NCBI GenBank assembly: GCA_905250075.1
Contig: CAJNOP010000001.1
Location: 4,542,058 to 4,606,057 of the forward strand
DNA length: 64,000 nt
Reading direction: 5' to 3'
DNA from: Rotaria sp. Silwood1
Lineage: Eukaryota > Rotifera > Eurotatoria > Philodinida > Philodinidae
Below the pieces are notes generated by a model. It had not been told where the DNA came from, did not search any database, and was given only the letters and a program-made list of their open reading frames with translations. Below, piece after piece: positions 53,960 to 64,000 of this stretch (position 1 is its first letter; the number at the start of each line of letters is the position of its first letter). The position numbers were made by a program, and so were the translations under genes.

Positions 53960-54441
53960 TTAAGTAGCAGTTTTCTTACTTTTTGCATCTTTCGTATTTT
54001 TTGTATCTTTCATATTTTTCTTACCTTTTTTCATAGGTTTTGGTGGGAAACATAATTCAGATGCATTATCTTTTTTAACAAAGACCAAATTACATGCATC
54101 ATTATAAGCTATACATCCTTCAGGTGCTGCAACTGTGCCTGTTGCAAAACCATAACCACAACATTCTAAACCGCCTGTTAAACATTTACAGTCAAGACAA
54201 TCCGGTGCAGTTAATTTAAATGAAGCACCAGGTAATACTTTGATTTTATTATATTCACAATATTTAACAGTATTACCAAATTCTAAAGTTTTCAATCAAA
54301 AAAAATATACGATATGTTAATAAAATAAAATAACATACTCGTTGTTTCGGATTGAAGTGCTCCTTGAATGCAATATGAAAATACGTGAGATGTAAGAATA
54401 CTGATCATTAATAATATAACAGTCGAAATATGAAGCGTCAT
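53960..54441 (-). CDS. Beta-microseminoprotein-like secreted protein
   Basis: Exons complement(54339..54441, 53960..54282); 141 residues. Exon 1 encodes a signal peptide (MTLHISTVILLLMISILTSH VFS). The mature part has the Cys-rich layout of beta-microseminoprotein: C at YCEYNK, then DCLDCKC and ECCGYG, a later C, and a final C (ELCFPP). The last about 30 residues are a Lys/Thr-rich tail (KDTKNTKDAKSKK), which the vertebrate proteins lack. The 56-base intron joins in phase 1. Family members are small secreted proteins of varied or unknown role; in other invertebrates some act as pheromones or immune factors, so no role is assigned. Confidence 0.75.
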
Positions 54442-57241
54442 GATGAATCTTGGTTTTGAAAGAGAAACAATACAAAAGCCGGGGACATCCGAAAGTGTAT
54501 CTATATATATAGGAATGTATATGTTTACGTATTATTTATTATTTAAAGGCAGTTGTTGACAGATATTCAATGACATAGAGATAAACTATCATATGCTGAC
54601 ATATGTAAATGTCAACATATGGATTACCTTGGGCTTAAATGTTTTAAAGCATTAGTACAGTGTTCTTATTTATCGAGTATACAATAAAATTTAGAATGTA
54701 TCAGAATTGTTGTAGAGATCTATAATTTATTTCTCGTTCATTTTTCGTATAAGAGTCATATAAATGTATTATATGTGTTACAGTAGCTAATCAGTCCATA
54801 TGAGTCTAGATATGAAGTAAGTAAAGTAAAATTTGGTTGTATTTGAGCATCAAATAAGTTTTTTTGAATATGACAAAGAAAAAGAATATAACACATGATG
54901 CGAAAGTAATGGGACAAATGTTGGATCCTATTTCTTTTTGGTGGAAAGGTACTGAAGCAATACTAAATGTTACAAGAGAAACGAGAAGCATTCTCAAATG
55001 GGTTCACACTGTCGTATAATGTAGAATAACGATATAAAATATGAAATCCATATCTCTTCAGTAACATGTGTCGGAACAATCATCTTCTTATCAACTGATC
55101 GGAAATTTTTTTCTCTTTCGAATTTTATATAACTTAATTTTGTTAGAATTAGTTTCCATCATCTAAAATAACCTTACAACTACGAAGATTCATTTTGTGT
55201 GGTTTTCAGCAGTTTTTTTTTACCCTTATTTCTTTGAGCTTTATTGTCTGTCTACGGAGTGTTTCGACTTTTTCTGATAATAATTGATATCTTTTTTCGT
55301 AAGTTATCACTGATTGTTGGATGGATTAGCCTTGAAGCACTTAGCTAATTTATGCTGACTGATATCACAACGTTATTAACAGATTTCACCAGTTGATTCT
55401 ATTTTTGATTCGAAAGTTTTATTCGACAATATTTCCTTGATAAAAGTTTGGTTTATGCATAATTCAAATATTATAAATCGTTGTTCTTAAAATGGCTTGC
55501 TTCATACGATAGCTAACTGTCGTTTAACACAATTTATTTGATGAATCAATATTGAAATTGTAAATAAATTGCGTGAGTATTTCGGTTTCTTCTCGTGTCA
55601 TTTTGTTTATGAATATGGAACAAAACTAAGTTATATATAGTTCGAACAAGATGGGCATTTTCTAACAGCTGATAAAAAAATTATTGTTCCAATATATGTT
55701 TTCTAAAGAGATATAGGGGTTTATATTTTACATTGTTATTCTGCATTATATGAATGTGCAAATCTGTTTTGAGTGTGTTTCTCGTTTCTCTTGTAAGGTT
55801 TCATTTATGAACGTGTTGTAAAACTAAATTATCTATTACTCAAAAGAAATAAAAACTCTCTATCTTCTGATAAATAAAGTATTGCTGTAGCCTGCAGCAC
55901 CTTTCTCTCGAAGAGAAATAGGGGGCGACATTAGACTCATTACTTTTATATCATATGTTACTTCAAACATGATTTTAATCTATGTTTAAAATAAACGAAA
56001 GAAAAACGTTACAAGATAGCGAACATCGTATAACTCTCCGACATGTATTGCTTCAGAGATTTTAATCAATACATTGTTTCTTTTTTTTATTCTGCATATT
56101 GTCAGAAAATCAAAATAGAACAAAAACCAGTTAAACTAAGGAGAAATCTACGACAATCACTAGGTAAAATGTACAAAACATCTGTTAAATCTAAATAGAA
56201 ACTGTTTTTATACATTTTTCAAAAAGAAAATAAAGTCAACGAATATGTACACGCTGCTGACAAACTATATTTTCATTGCGAACCTTCAAAAGTTGCATGT
56301 ATTAATAAATTATTAATTATATTCAGATCATAGTACTACTGTGACCTAAATATAATCAATAATTTACTCATTTCAAACAGATACATGTTCAAAACGACTA
56401 TTAGGCGTCGTATATTAGTCTATTACATGGTATAATATTACGATCGTATTTCTTCGTATTGTATGCAAAGAAATACGACTATTTTTGGACGTAACTATCG
56501 TCGTCTACGGTTATATTTCGCCGCAAACGATACATTGACAGGCGATTGTGATATTGAAGAAGGTCATATCACCAAAATATGATTGTATACGGATTTTGTT
56601 TTTTTCATCCTGAGCATGTTAGTTGAAAAAAAACTGTCGTTTATGAAATATCTAATCGATTGCATTTCGAACCGAACCCAATCGAATCGACATCGATTTG
56701 ATTTGAACTTTTCTTTTGAAAATTTGAACGGTTTGGTTCTGAAAAAATAACGATTTAATCTCGTCTCTTATGTTTATTTTCTTTCATTTTCTTGTCAACA
56801 CATCAGATGATAATTGTAGTATGTGCTAGTTTGGCAAGTATCAGTTTATAATTCCTAATAAAGCAAACATTTTTTTTTTATCCTATGAAAAACTTGATTT
56901 TTGTATACTTGTCAACTGTTAACAGTTTTTCCTATCTTTGATTTATATAGTTTATGCAAAAAATTCGCGTCATTATTTATGATTTATAGCGACGTCTGTT
57001 GGCTAAATCCCTTATTGACTGTAATTTTTTTTATGATTAAAAAAGATAAGCTTGCTTGTTTTCTCTTCCAGTCCTTGATCTCATCAACCGGCTAGTTTTC
57101 TAGTTGATTTATTCTTTTTTGTAGTATATTGTAGTATATAAAATATTCAATCCTTTCTGATCGTTTAGATAACTATCTATACACATATCCTTGTTGTATA
57201 TTATCTTCCTCTTTTCATCATTAAAAACTAAAGGACGAATC
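54442..57241. other. Intergenic upstream of TDP-43
   Basis: No gene supported. Contains a degenerate direct duplication at 55,565-55,945 and a hairpin at 56,443-56,478 (TCGTATTTCTT paired with AAGAAATACGA). The end should hold the TDP-43 promoter. Confidence 0.4.
55565..55945 (+). repeat. Degenerate direct duplication
   Basis: Two stretches, about 55,570-55,740 and 55,775-55,945, run parallel: TCTCGTGTCATTTTGTTTAT / TCTTGTAAGGTTTCATTTAT, AACAAAACTAAGTTAT / TGTAAAACTAAATTAT, AACAGCTGATAAAAAAATTATTG / CTTCTGATAAATAAAGTATTG-like, and AGAGATATAGGGG / AGAGAAATAGGGG. Origin unknown. Confidence 0.5.
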
Positions 57242-58848
57242 ATGTTTATACGTGTCGCTGATGAATCGAATTCCAACAATGAAATAGTCGAAATTCCAAT
57301 TGATGGTGGTATTGATGGCTCAGTTTCATTGAGTACACTCGCTGCTCAATTTCAAGGTGTGAGTGCATTAAAATATCGGAATTCTGAGACGAGTGTGTGG
57401 AGAGGGTGAGTGAACGTGTTTGTTCTTTATTATATTTAAATTAATGTATTTTATGTGTATTGAGTGAAATGTGCGGTGGTTATAGCCCCCTCCCATTTTG
57501 CGTTTGTTTTTTTCTTGGTCTAAAGAAATCAATTATTGTTTTATTTGTTTTTATTTCTAAGTGTTCGAGTAGCAGATGGAAAACTTTATCATCCAGATGG
57601 TGTTTGGGATCGAGATACGGTTTATATTACTGTTTATTCAAAACGTAATTTAGCAATTTATATAAATAAGAAAAAATTGATTCATTTTTATTTAAATAGC
57701 TGTTTCATCGGATATTAAACGAAAAGATGTTGGTGAACAACAAGAAGAATCAGCAATATCAACATTAGGACAAACTATAACTCAAAGACTTGATTATGGA
57801 CAAGAAACTAATAATGAAAGTGAAAATGAACCAGATCATCGTTGTGTGGATTTAATTGTTCTCGGAATAAGTTATCGAAGTCTTGAAGCTGATGTTAAAA
57901 AATGTTTTGAAGTTTTTGGTGAACTTGTATTTTGTGAGGTACAAGAAATCTAAAAAAAAAATATTTAAAACATTTGAATTTTGTTTATTTAAAAAAAAAA
58001 GATTAAACGGGATGCAAATGGGCAGTCACGTGGATTCGGTTTTATTCGATTTAAAAATTATGAATCACAATTGGCTGTTATTAATAAACGACATTTTATT
58101 GATGGACGACATGTTGATGTTAAAATTCCTGATTCTAAAGTAAGAATATTTCATTAATTATTCATAATGAAAGAAAAATCATGAATAGATCGTATATATT
58201 TTTTCATTATCATCTATAAACATAAATGCTATTTTAACGTTTGTTTTTAGACAAGTGCACATGAACCTGAATATGCTCGAAAAATCTTTGTTGCACGTTT
58301 ACCTGATACTATCACACCAGATGATTTACGACAATATTTTTCAAAATATGGACCAATTAAAGATGTTTATATACCAAAACCAGTACGTTCATTTGCATTT
58401 GTTACATTTCATGATTCAAATATTGTACGAACATTATTTGGTACGCATATTATTCATGGTAAATTATCTTAATTGAATTCATTTTCAATTCTATGTTTTT
58501 TTCTCTCTCTGACATTCTTATTTAGGTTGTAGTGTAACAGTTGGGCCAGCTGAACCAAAAAATAAACTATCTGCTATTGGTGATTATCCTCCATCAACAT
58601 TTAAACGAGCGAAACCAGATCATAGTAGTTTACGTACATTAACAACCTATGGTACATCACCTGCTCATTCACATTATCATCAACAATATGGTCAAACAGC
58701 AAATACAGATATGATGCAAAGATTTTTTCAACAATATGGTGCATCAACGACAAATTCATCTAAAGGACAATTTTCTAATGCTCAACAAACCTATTGGAAT
58801 AGTGCACAGGAAGAAGCAGCCGCTGTTTGGCAACAACATTATCGATAG
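57242..58848 (+). CDS. TARDBP: TDP-43 homologue without the glycine-rich tail
   Basis: Exons 57242..57405, 57562..57644, 57700..57938, 58002..58139, 58251..58458, 58526..58848; 384 residues. TDP-43 is a nuclear RNA-binding protein controlling splicing and mRNA stability. The N-terminal dimerisation domain is recognisable (IRVADESN, STLAAQFQGVSALKYRN). RRM1 runs from DLIVLGISYRSLEADVKKCF to RGFGFIRF, and RRM2 from RKIFVARLPDTITPDDLRQY to RSFAFVTF, both with aromatic RNP1/RNP2 residues. A basic KRKD replaces the human KRK nuclear signal between the first two domains. The C-terminal region is about 105 residues, rich in Gln, Tyr, Ser and His, and ends AVWQQHYR; the long Gly-rich, prion-like domain of the vertebrate protein is absent. 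Introns are 55-156 bases. It ends tail-to-tail with the phosphatase gene, 168 bases apart. Confidence 0.95.
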
Positions 58849-59016
58849 AAAGTCTACGGTTTTTCTTTCTCGACTTTCACATATGTTTCCTTTTTCTTTT
58901 TCTTTTTTTTTTCGTAAACTTCAGTTATTGTCATGTTTTTAAATGTGTATGTGTCTGTACAGAGAGAAGACATTCAAAGAAAAAAAAATTGACCAACAGA
59001 AAAACGAAAGACAAAT

Positions 59017-59935
59017 TTAAATCCATCGTCCTGATTTTACAGACCATAATTTATTTTCTTGTTTACGTTCAGTTATAACCGTTTGTAAATAAGCAATCTT
59101 TAATGAAAGCTGATATAAATCATTGACATTCGGTTCTTTTCCAATTAAATCCCATGTTAACGTTTCTGGAGACGTTGCATGAGCAATGATAAGAATATTA
59201 ACTAACGGCAATGATGGATCATTATGAAGTTTTTCAATTTCACGTATAACATGTTTTGAACGAAGATAATATGTATTTTCATATTCAAATGCAGGAATAT
59301 TTGTTATTATAGGTTTATAAGATAAATCAATATTAATACCATATTTAACCCAATCTATTGGTTGATAAAAAATATTCATACCAAATCTTGCAGCACCTAA
59401 TTCTAATAAACCTGGTTCAATACGAATTGGTATTTTATTTTCTAAATCAAGACCTTTTAAAATTTGCATTGTTGTTAATATACAACGCATAGCTGGTGAT
59501 GAATAAATATAATTTGGTTTAAAATCTTTGGAAGCAAAGATTCGACCAAGTCTTTTTGCAGCATTCAAACCAGATAATGTTAATGGTGTATCAAGTGCCC
59601 AAAATAATTGATTTGTTCGATGAGGTAAGTGTGGAGGAAAATTTCGATGATAAGGACGATATTGATTTTGTTGATCAAAAGCCAACATATACCAATTAGG
59701 ACCAAAATAACGATCAACTCGTTCACCATGTCTGATAATAAAAAGACGCATGTCACATTGATCGATAGATTTCATTGATGTTTTCGGTCGATATTTGTTA
59801 TCTCGTTCATTAGGTGCTGATGAAGCACGAATACGAGTTATTGGTATAAAATAACGTATTAAATTTGTTTTTTTTGATGATTTTTTCGGTTTAGTTGATG
59901 ATTGGTTTGATACATTTGGAGAATTATCATTATTA

Positions 59936-59979
<44 letters not shown>

Positions 59980-60105
59980 TGATGATGTTTCTATACTAAC
60001 AGGTATAGGTAATGCCAATAGAAGATGAAGTTTATGTGGTGTATAATCTGATAGAGAATCAACACCCACTGGTAACAAATTATCATCGTTTGTTGTCGCG
60101 CTCAT
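59017..60105 (-). CDS. Histidine phosphatase superfamily protein (UBASH3/STS-like), copy 1
   Basis: Single exon, 362 residues from ATG 60105. The phosphoglycerate-mutase-like domain starts at about residue 115: LFIIRHGERVDRYFG carries the catalytic RHG, YSSPAMRCILT the second Arg, and IIAHATSPETLTWDL the second His, so all catalytic positions are kept. WALDTPLTLSGLNAAKRLG is typical of the UBASH3 (TULA/STS) phosphatase domain, but there is no UBA or SH3 domain. The N-terminal 110 residues are low complexity, including a run of Asn encoded by ATT (AAT) repeats, then basic KPKKSSKK. Substrate unknown; UBASH3 proteins dephosphorylate tyrosines, while other members act on small molecules. Copy 2 lies directly upstream in the same orientation. 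Confidence 0.9.
59928..59979. repeat. (ATT)n trinucleotide repeat encoding poly-Asn
   Basis: About 16 ATT units on the plus strand, read as AAT on the coding minus strand, giving 14 Asn in a row plus imperfect flanking units. In-frame length change is expected between alleles. Confidence 0.9.
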
Positions 60106-60433
60106 TGCCGATCTATGACTGATTATTTCATATGAATAACATTGACTTTTTTTTAACTATTCTTATTACGTTTTTCTCATTTTATTATGTATATACCTAA
60201 AAACACCTGTATAGTGTAAAAACATGCCTACTTTTTCTTCTCTTTAATTTCGAGAGAAAGTAAGCAATGTTTGCACAATATTCAAGGTTGTCTTTTTCTC
60301 TTTTTCATGGACACATACAATAGATATGTGTATGTATATATATCGTCATGAATGACAGTTTATCATAGGATTCTTGACATTTCTTTTGTTATTTTATTTA
60401 AATGTTTAAAACATAGTTTTGTTTTACAAAATT
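60106..60433. other. Gap between the two phosphatase genes
   Basis: 328 AT-rich bases that must hold the 3' end of copy 2 and the promoter of copy 1. No further feature seen. Confidence 0.4.
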
Positions 60434-61342
60434 CTAAACAAGATTCATAACACGACGTATATTCCACTGACGACTGATTGCATCACGTTCGAGAATAGTT
60501 GTATGCAAATATGGAACTTTAGCACATTGATCAGCAAAACTCTTTGCATTAAATTGTTTTCTTAATGCAATAGTTGAAAGCATTTCTGTTGATGATGCAT
60601 GACCAACAATAAGTATAGTTGTATGTCGTCTTGGAATAAGTTTTCTATAAGTCGGAGATAATATTTTACTATGATGACGTTCAATTGATTCGAAAAATTC
60701 TCGACTTCGATGATAATAATCTATTTCAGTTTCATATGGATTTAAATAATTACTAAGACGTTGATAACGTTGATCAATATTATAACCTGTTTGTTTCCAA
60801 TCACCTGTTGACATAAATGGACTTATTTTATCAAGTAATAATAACGCTGAATTCCAATTCATCGGTTCAAATAAATAAGGTTCAAGACGCATTGGTATAT
60901 GGCTACAATTCATACCTTTTAAAATTGCATTTGCTGTAAGAATACTACGTGATGCAGGTGATGCATAACAATAATCAACTGTTGCACCTAATTGTGCTAA
61001 TTGTTGTCCTTTATAATAAGATTGAAGTTCACCTGTACGTGATAGTGGTGGATCAAATACATAGAGTAAAGTATTTGAACGATATGGTAATCGATACGGT
61101 AATGATTTATGTTTGTAAGCTTGTGGAGGTGCTGATGGAATACCAGCAAATATTTTATCATACCAATCATGACCAAGACTTTGATCAATACGTTCACCAT
61201 GACGGAGAATAATTAAACGAAGATCATAATTATGATTTGCTCTATAAGCTGGATTTATTTGATCATATTTTTTTACTATCTTATTCTTTTTATAATAATT
61301 TTTATTATCGTTTTTAAAAACATATGGTTTGACTACTAACAT
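60434..61342 (-). CDS. Histidine phosphatase superfamily protein (UBASH3/STS-like), copy 2
   Basis: Single exon, 302 residues from ATG 61342. Catalytic motifs: LIILRHGERIDQSLG near residue 45, YASPASRSILTANAIL and ILIVGHASSTEM, with FDPPLSRTGELQSY between. It is clearly paralogous to copy 1 (both have RHGER-IDxxxGxxW, a PYR/PHR-S/TN block, LKGM/LKGL and the YNID/INIDLSYKP-type loop), though well diverged, so the duplication is not recent. The N-terminus is short and Lys-rich, with no low-complexity run. No UBA or SH3 domain. The two genes are 328 bases apart, head to tail. Both lack introns, which suggests the duplication followed intron loss. Confidence 0.9.
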   Translation of the reverse strand: MLVVKPYVFKNDNKNYYKKNKIVKKYDQINPAYRANHNYDLRLIILRHGERIDQSLGHDWYDKIFAGIPSAPPQAYKHKSLPYRLPYRSNTLLYVFDPPLSRTGELQSYYKGQQLAQLGATVDYCYASPASRSILTANAILKGMNCSHIPMRLEPYLFEPMNWNSALLLLDKISPFMSTGDWKQTGYNIDQRYQRLSNYLNPYETEIDYYHRSREFFESIERHHSKILSPTYRKLIPRRHTTILIVGHASSTEMLSTIALRKQFNAKSFADQCAKVPYLHTTILERDAISRQWNIRRVMNLV

Positions 61343-62303
61343 TAGAGATAATTATAAATGTAATACGCAATATTGTTGTAAGAAGGAAAAGGAAGAAGCA
61401 AAAAGAAAAACAGTAAAACACTAAAATTATATATAAAGGTGAACGATCATGCGTGTTAAATAACATGAATATGATCGGCGCAGATGCTGATTATCATAAT
61501 CATGGTAATGACTAATTATAAAACAGACATATTATTTCAATCAAATTCACATCATCTTAGTTTAACAAAAATAGCTAACGAAAAACTACACAATATAAAG
61601 ATTTTTTTGATTATGTCTTTTACGGATGATTGTTGCATGTCAGAGAAAATCGAAAATTTAATGATGCGTATCGTGTAATTAGTTGGTTGGTAGGTATGCA
61701 CATTTAGATTGATGTTTCTTGTTGTCAATATGATTTTCTATCTTTTGATGAGTCAATATTAAATAAGTGTCAATAGATAGGAAGAAAAAAATAACACAAT
61801 ATATCATAATTCATGTTTTGTCTAAACGAATTATGATCAAATTAAACTATAGCTATAATAAAAAGGAAATTACGTTATTTTATTGCCTAAGTCTTTCTAT
61901 TTTAATATACAAATCTATGTATCACTTCGATTTGTCTATTTAATATGTATATGTATATATATGTAAACTCTGATTGAATGAAAGAATGAATGTTTTTGAA
62001 AAATTCAATACTCATGAAGGATTAGGACAAGATACCTCGAAGTTGAGATTAAAGAGTGAATGTCAAATGAGAACTAAGAGTAAAATCAAAGAATGCAGCG
62101 TTAAAAATTTTTATTTATAATATTATAACACAATTTTCTCTTCATTAGAACAGTAGTCATGACTTATTATAATGACCTTTATGTTACACATGTCTAAACA
62201 TCAGTTGAAAAGTCTGTCTTTCGTCATTGTTTCTTCTTCGCGTAAATTTATTTTTCACACAATAACCAATAGACACAACACAAAACTACAAGCAGATAAT
62301 CTC
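61343..62303. other. Intergenic between phosphatase and guanylate cyclase genes
   Basis: Upstream region of phosphatase copy 2 and 3' UTR of the cyclase gene. No coding sequence recognised. Confidence 0.4.
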
Positions 62304-64000
62304 TTAGTCTTTAGCATTTGCAGGTGGTGCAATTTCAATTATTTGTTGGCTAAACGGACATTGACCATTAGTAGTTGATGTTTGTTTATTAATAACATTT
62401 AAAACTGATGGTCGTCGCATTGTTTTAATATAATCATCAGATGTATGATTAGAATTTATTTGACTATCATTTTCAAACCTAGGTATTTGTTGCAAACTAG
62501 GTCTGATATGTTGTTCTTCATCATTATCATCGAATCTAGCTTCATTGAGAGCAGATAGATACGCTGCTGTGGGACCAATTAACCAATACGTTTCATATGA
62601 ACCTTTACCCTAAAATTTTAATTTCAATTAAAAAGAAAAAAAAAATGTGTGTTTTTTACTTTTAATTCTGTTTTTCCTCTATATTGTAGTTGAAAATATA
62701 ATGAGTCTTTTAAAAGTGCATGTGATGCGCTACTTAAATGAATTTTACCTGGCTAAAAATACAAAAAAAATTAAATATCATTATATAAGCATCATTTACT
62801 TCTCCTGTTGTTGTTATTCGACTAGCCTGAAACAGAGAAAAAAAAAACATTAAAATAAAATTGACTCAAAAATACTACAAAAACAATAACATAAAAATAT
62901 ATTTTCGACTCAATTACGAACTTTTATAACTTACTGTATTTACTGTATCACCAAATAGACAATATTGAAAATTTTTTGCACCGACGATTCCGCCAACAGC
63001 TGGACCAGAATGAAAACCTATTAAAAAAAAAAAGAAATTTCTTCCTTAACAGTGAATATAGATAAACAGGAAGCAAAAATTTTCTACCAAATTTAACTCG
63101 AAATGGTTGTTTTGTAACAGAATTTATAAGTTTTTTAGAACTTTTTACTAATTCAAGCGCAAGGCCAGCAACGATTTCTGCTTGATTAAGACCTAATGGA
63201 TTTTTCATTTCAGATCCTAATTCATCCGTTACTGAAACACTATACGTCGTTGACTGACTCTATTTAAATAAAAAGGAAATATTTTAATTGATATTTCAAT
63301 GATAAAACACTATACTGCAGCAGATTCACGCCGTTTTGGTTGTACTTGACGATCTTGTATCCCAGCTACTACCATATATGATGAATCAGCTTTTGTTTCA
63401 ACTTTAAATACATCAAAATGTTCTGCACAATGATCAAATGCAATAACTGTAGCATTGATTGATTCAATAATTTGTTGAGGAGTTAATTTTTGTATAATAT
63501 CTTTAAAATCAATTGAATATCCAAACAAAACAGTTATTAATTTATGAGACTAAAATAAACGAATAAATTTTCCTTTTTATAAATGATTCATTTCTCTTTT
63601 TTTTTGTTGCTGTTTTTACTTCACATATTGAATTAGCTAAAACACCATCTTGTAGCATATGTGCAACATGTCTTGGCATCATCGAATATAAAAGACGTTT
63701 GCCTTTTCGACGCCATTCTTGTAATTCTAATTTTGAACTTTGTAATTTTGTTATCCATGCATGTTGTTTATCTATAGCTGCTTGTAATGTTCGAGCATGT
63801 TGCATACCAGCAATAAGAATTTCACTACTACCATCATAATAATTTAAATCATGTAAATATAAGCCAACAGCAAGCATGTCTTCTGTTGTTGCTAATCTAA
63901 ATGAAAAAAATTAATTTATAAGAAAATTAGATATGGTGTTAAAACATGCATTGGATGACAAAGAAAAGCAATCATATTCCAAGCTGTTATTAGTTTCATT
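62304..64000 (-). CDS. Soluble guanylate cyclase, beta-like subunit (3' part)
   Basis: Exons complement(63950..>64000, 63620..63896, 63316..63549, 63088..63259, 62935..63017, 62800..62826, 62660..62752, 62304..62609); the gene continues upstream of the window. Seen are the end of the sensor region ([18 protein letters not shown]), the coiled-coil linker ([20 protein letters not shown]) and the catalytic domain ([57 protein letters not shown]). Where cyclases that bind metal have FSD, this has FGY, so the first metal-binding Asp is missing, as in beta subunits that pair with a catalytic alpha. TTGE also follows beta. The C-terminal 70 residues are a polar, unrelated tail. Introns are 47-108 bases, with one nine-codon exon. 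The first intron seen needs a GC donor. Confidence 0.88.

Overview
This window is AT-rich animal nuclear DNA. Most genes are broken by short GT-AG introns of about 40-70 bases, and the coding content is clearly metazoan: a Vang-like planar polarity protein, TDP-43, aprataxin, a BLM-type RecQ helicase, a CatSper-type channel, soluble guanylate cyclase, Bax inhibitor-1 and an Mps1/TTK-like kinase. Compact genes, very short introns, abundant foldback (inverted-repeat) elements and a gene triplet spaced like an operon suggest a rotifer, possibly a bdelloid. That assignment is inference and no sequence search was run.

Layout. 1-5.8 kb, all minus strand: 5' part of a TMBIM6/Bax inhibitor-1 gene, a TTK-like kinase domain and a mitochondrial-type methionyl-tRNA synthetase. 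6.6-11.4 kb, plus strand: VANGL and an FHA-less aprataxin. Tail-to-tail with aprataxin is a small membrane protein, and at 14.9 kb lies a secreted Cys-rich protein. 17-21.7 kb: a decayed ubiquitin-specific protease pseudogene split by a foldback element, a second foldback with a hammerhead-like core in each arm, then an intact intronless USP gene. 25.9-38.5 kb: two minus-strand paralogues of an unfamiliar zinc-binding protein (N-terminal B-box-like finger, C-terminal CPL-type Cys/His units), separated by a gene-poor, foldback-rich stretch.

38.8-46 kb: a 15-exon BLM-type helicase carrying an N-terminal RING finger. 46.7-50.2 kb: three plus-strand genes (RanBP2-zinc-finger/RING protein, truncated RRP7-like protein, CatSper-like channel) with only about 95 bases between them, which looks like an operon. 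54 kb: a beta-microseminoprotein-like secreted protein. 57.2-58.8 kb: TDP-43. 59-61.3 kb: two tandem intronless histidine phosphatases. 62.3-64 kb: the 3' part of a beta-like soluble guanylate cyclase.

Exon structures were joined by hand from GT-AG (one possible GC-AG) sites. For every multi-exon gene below the exon lengths keep one reading frame. Boundaries may be off by a base or two in homopolymer-rich places. Stretches with no gene I can support are listed as such.
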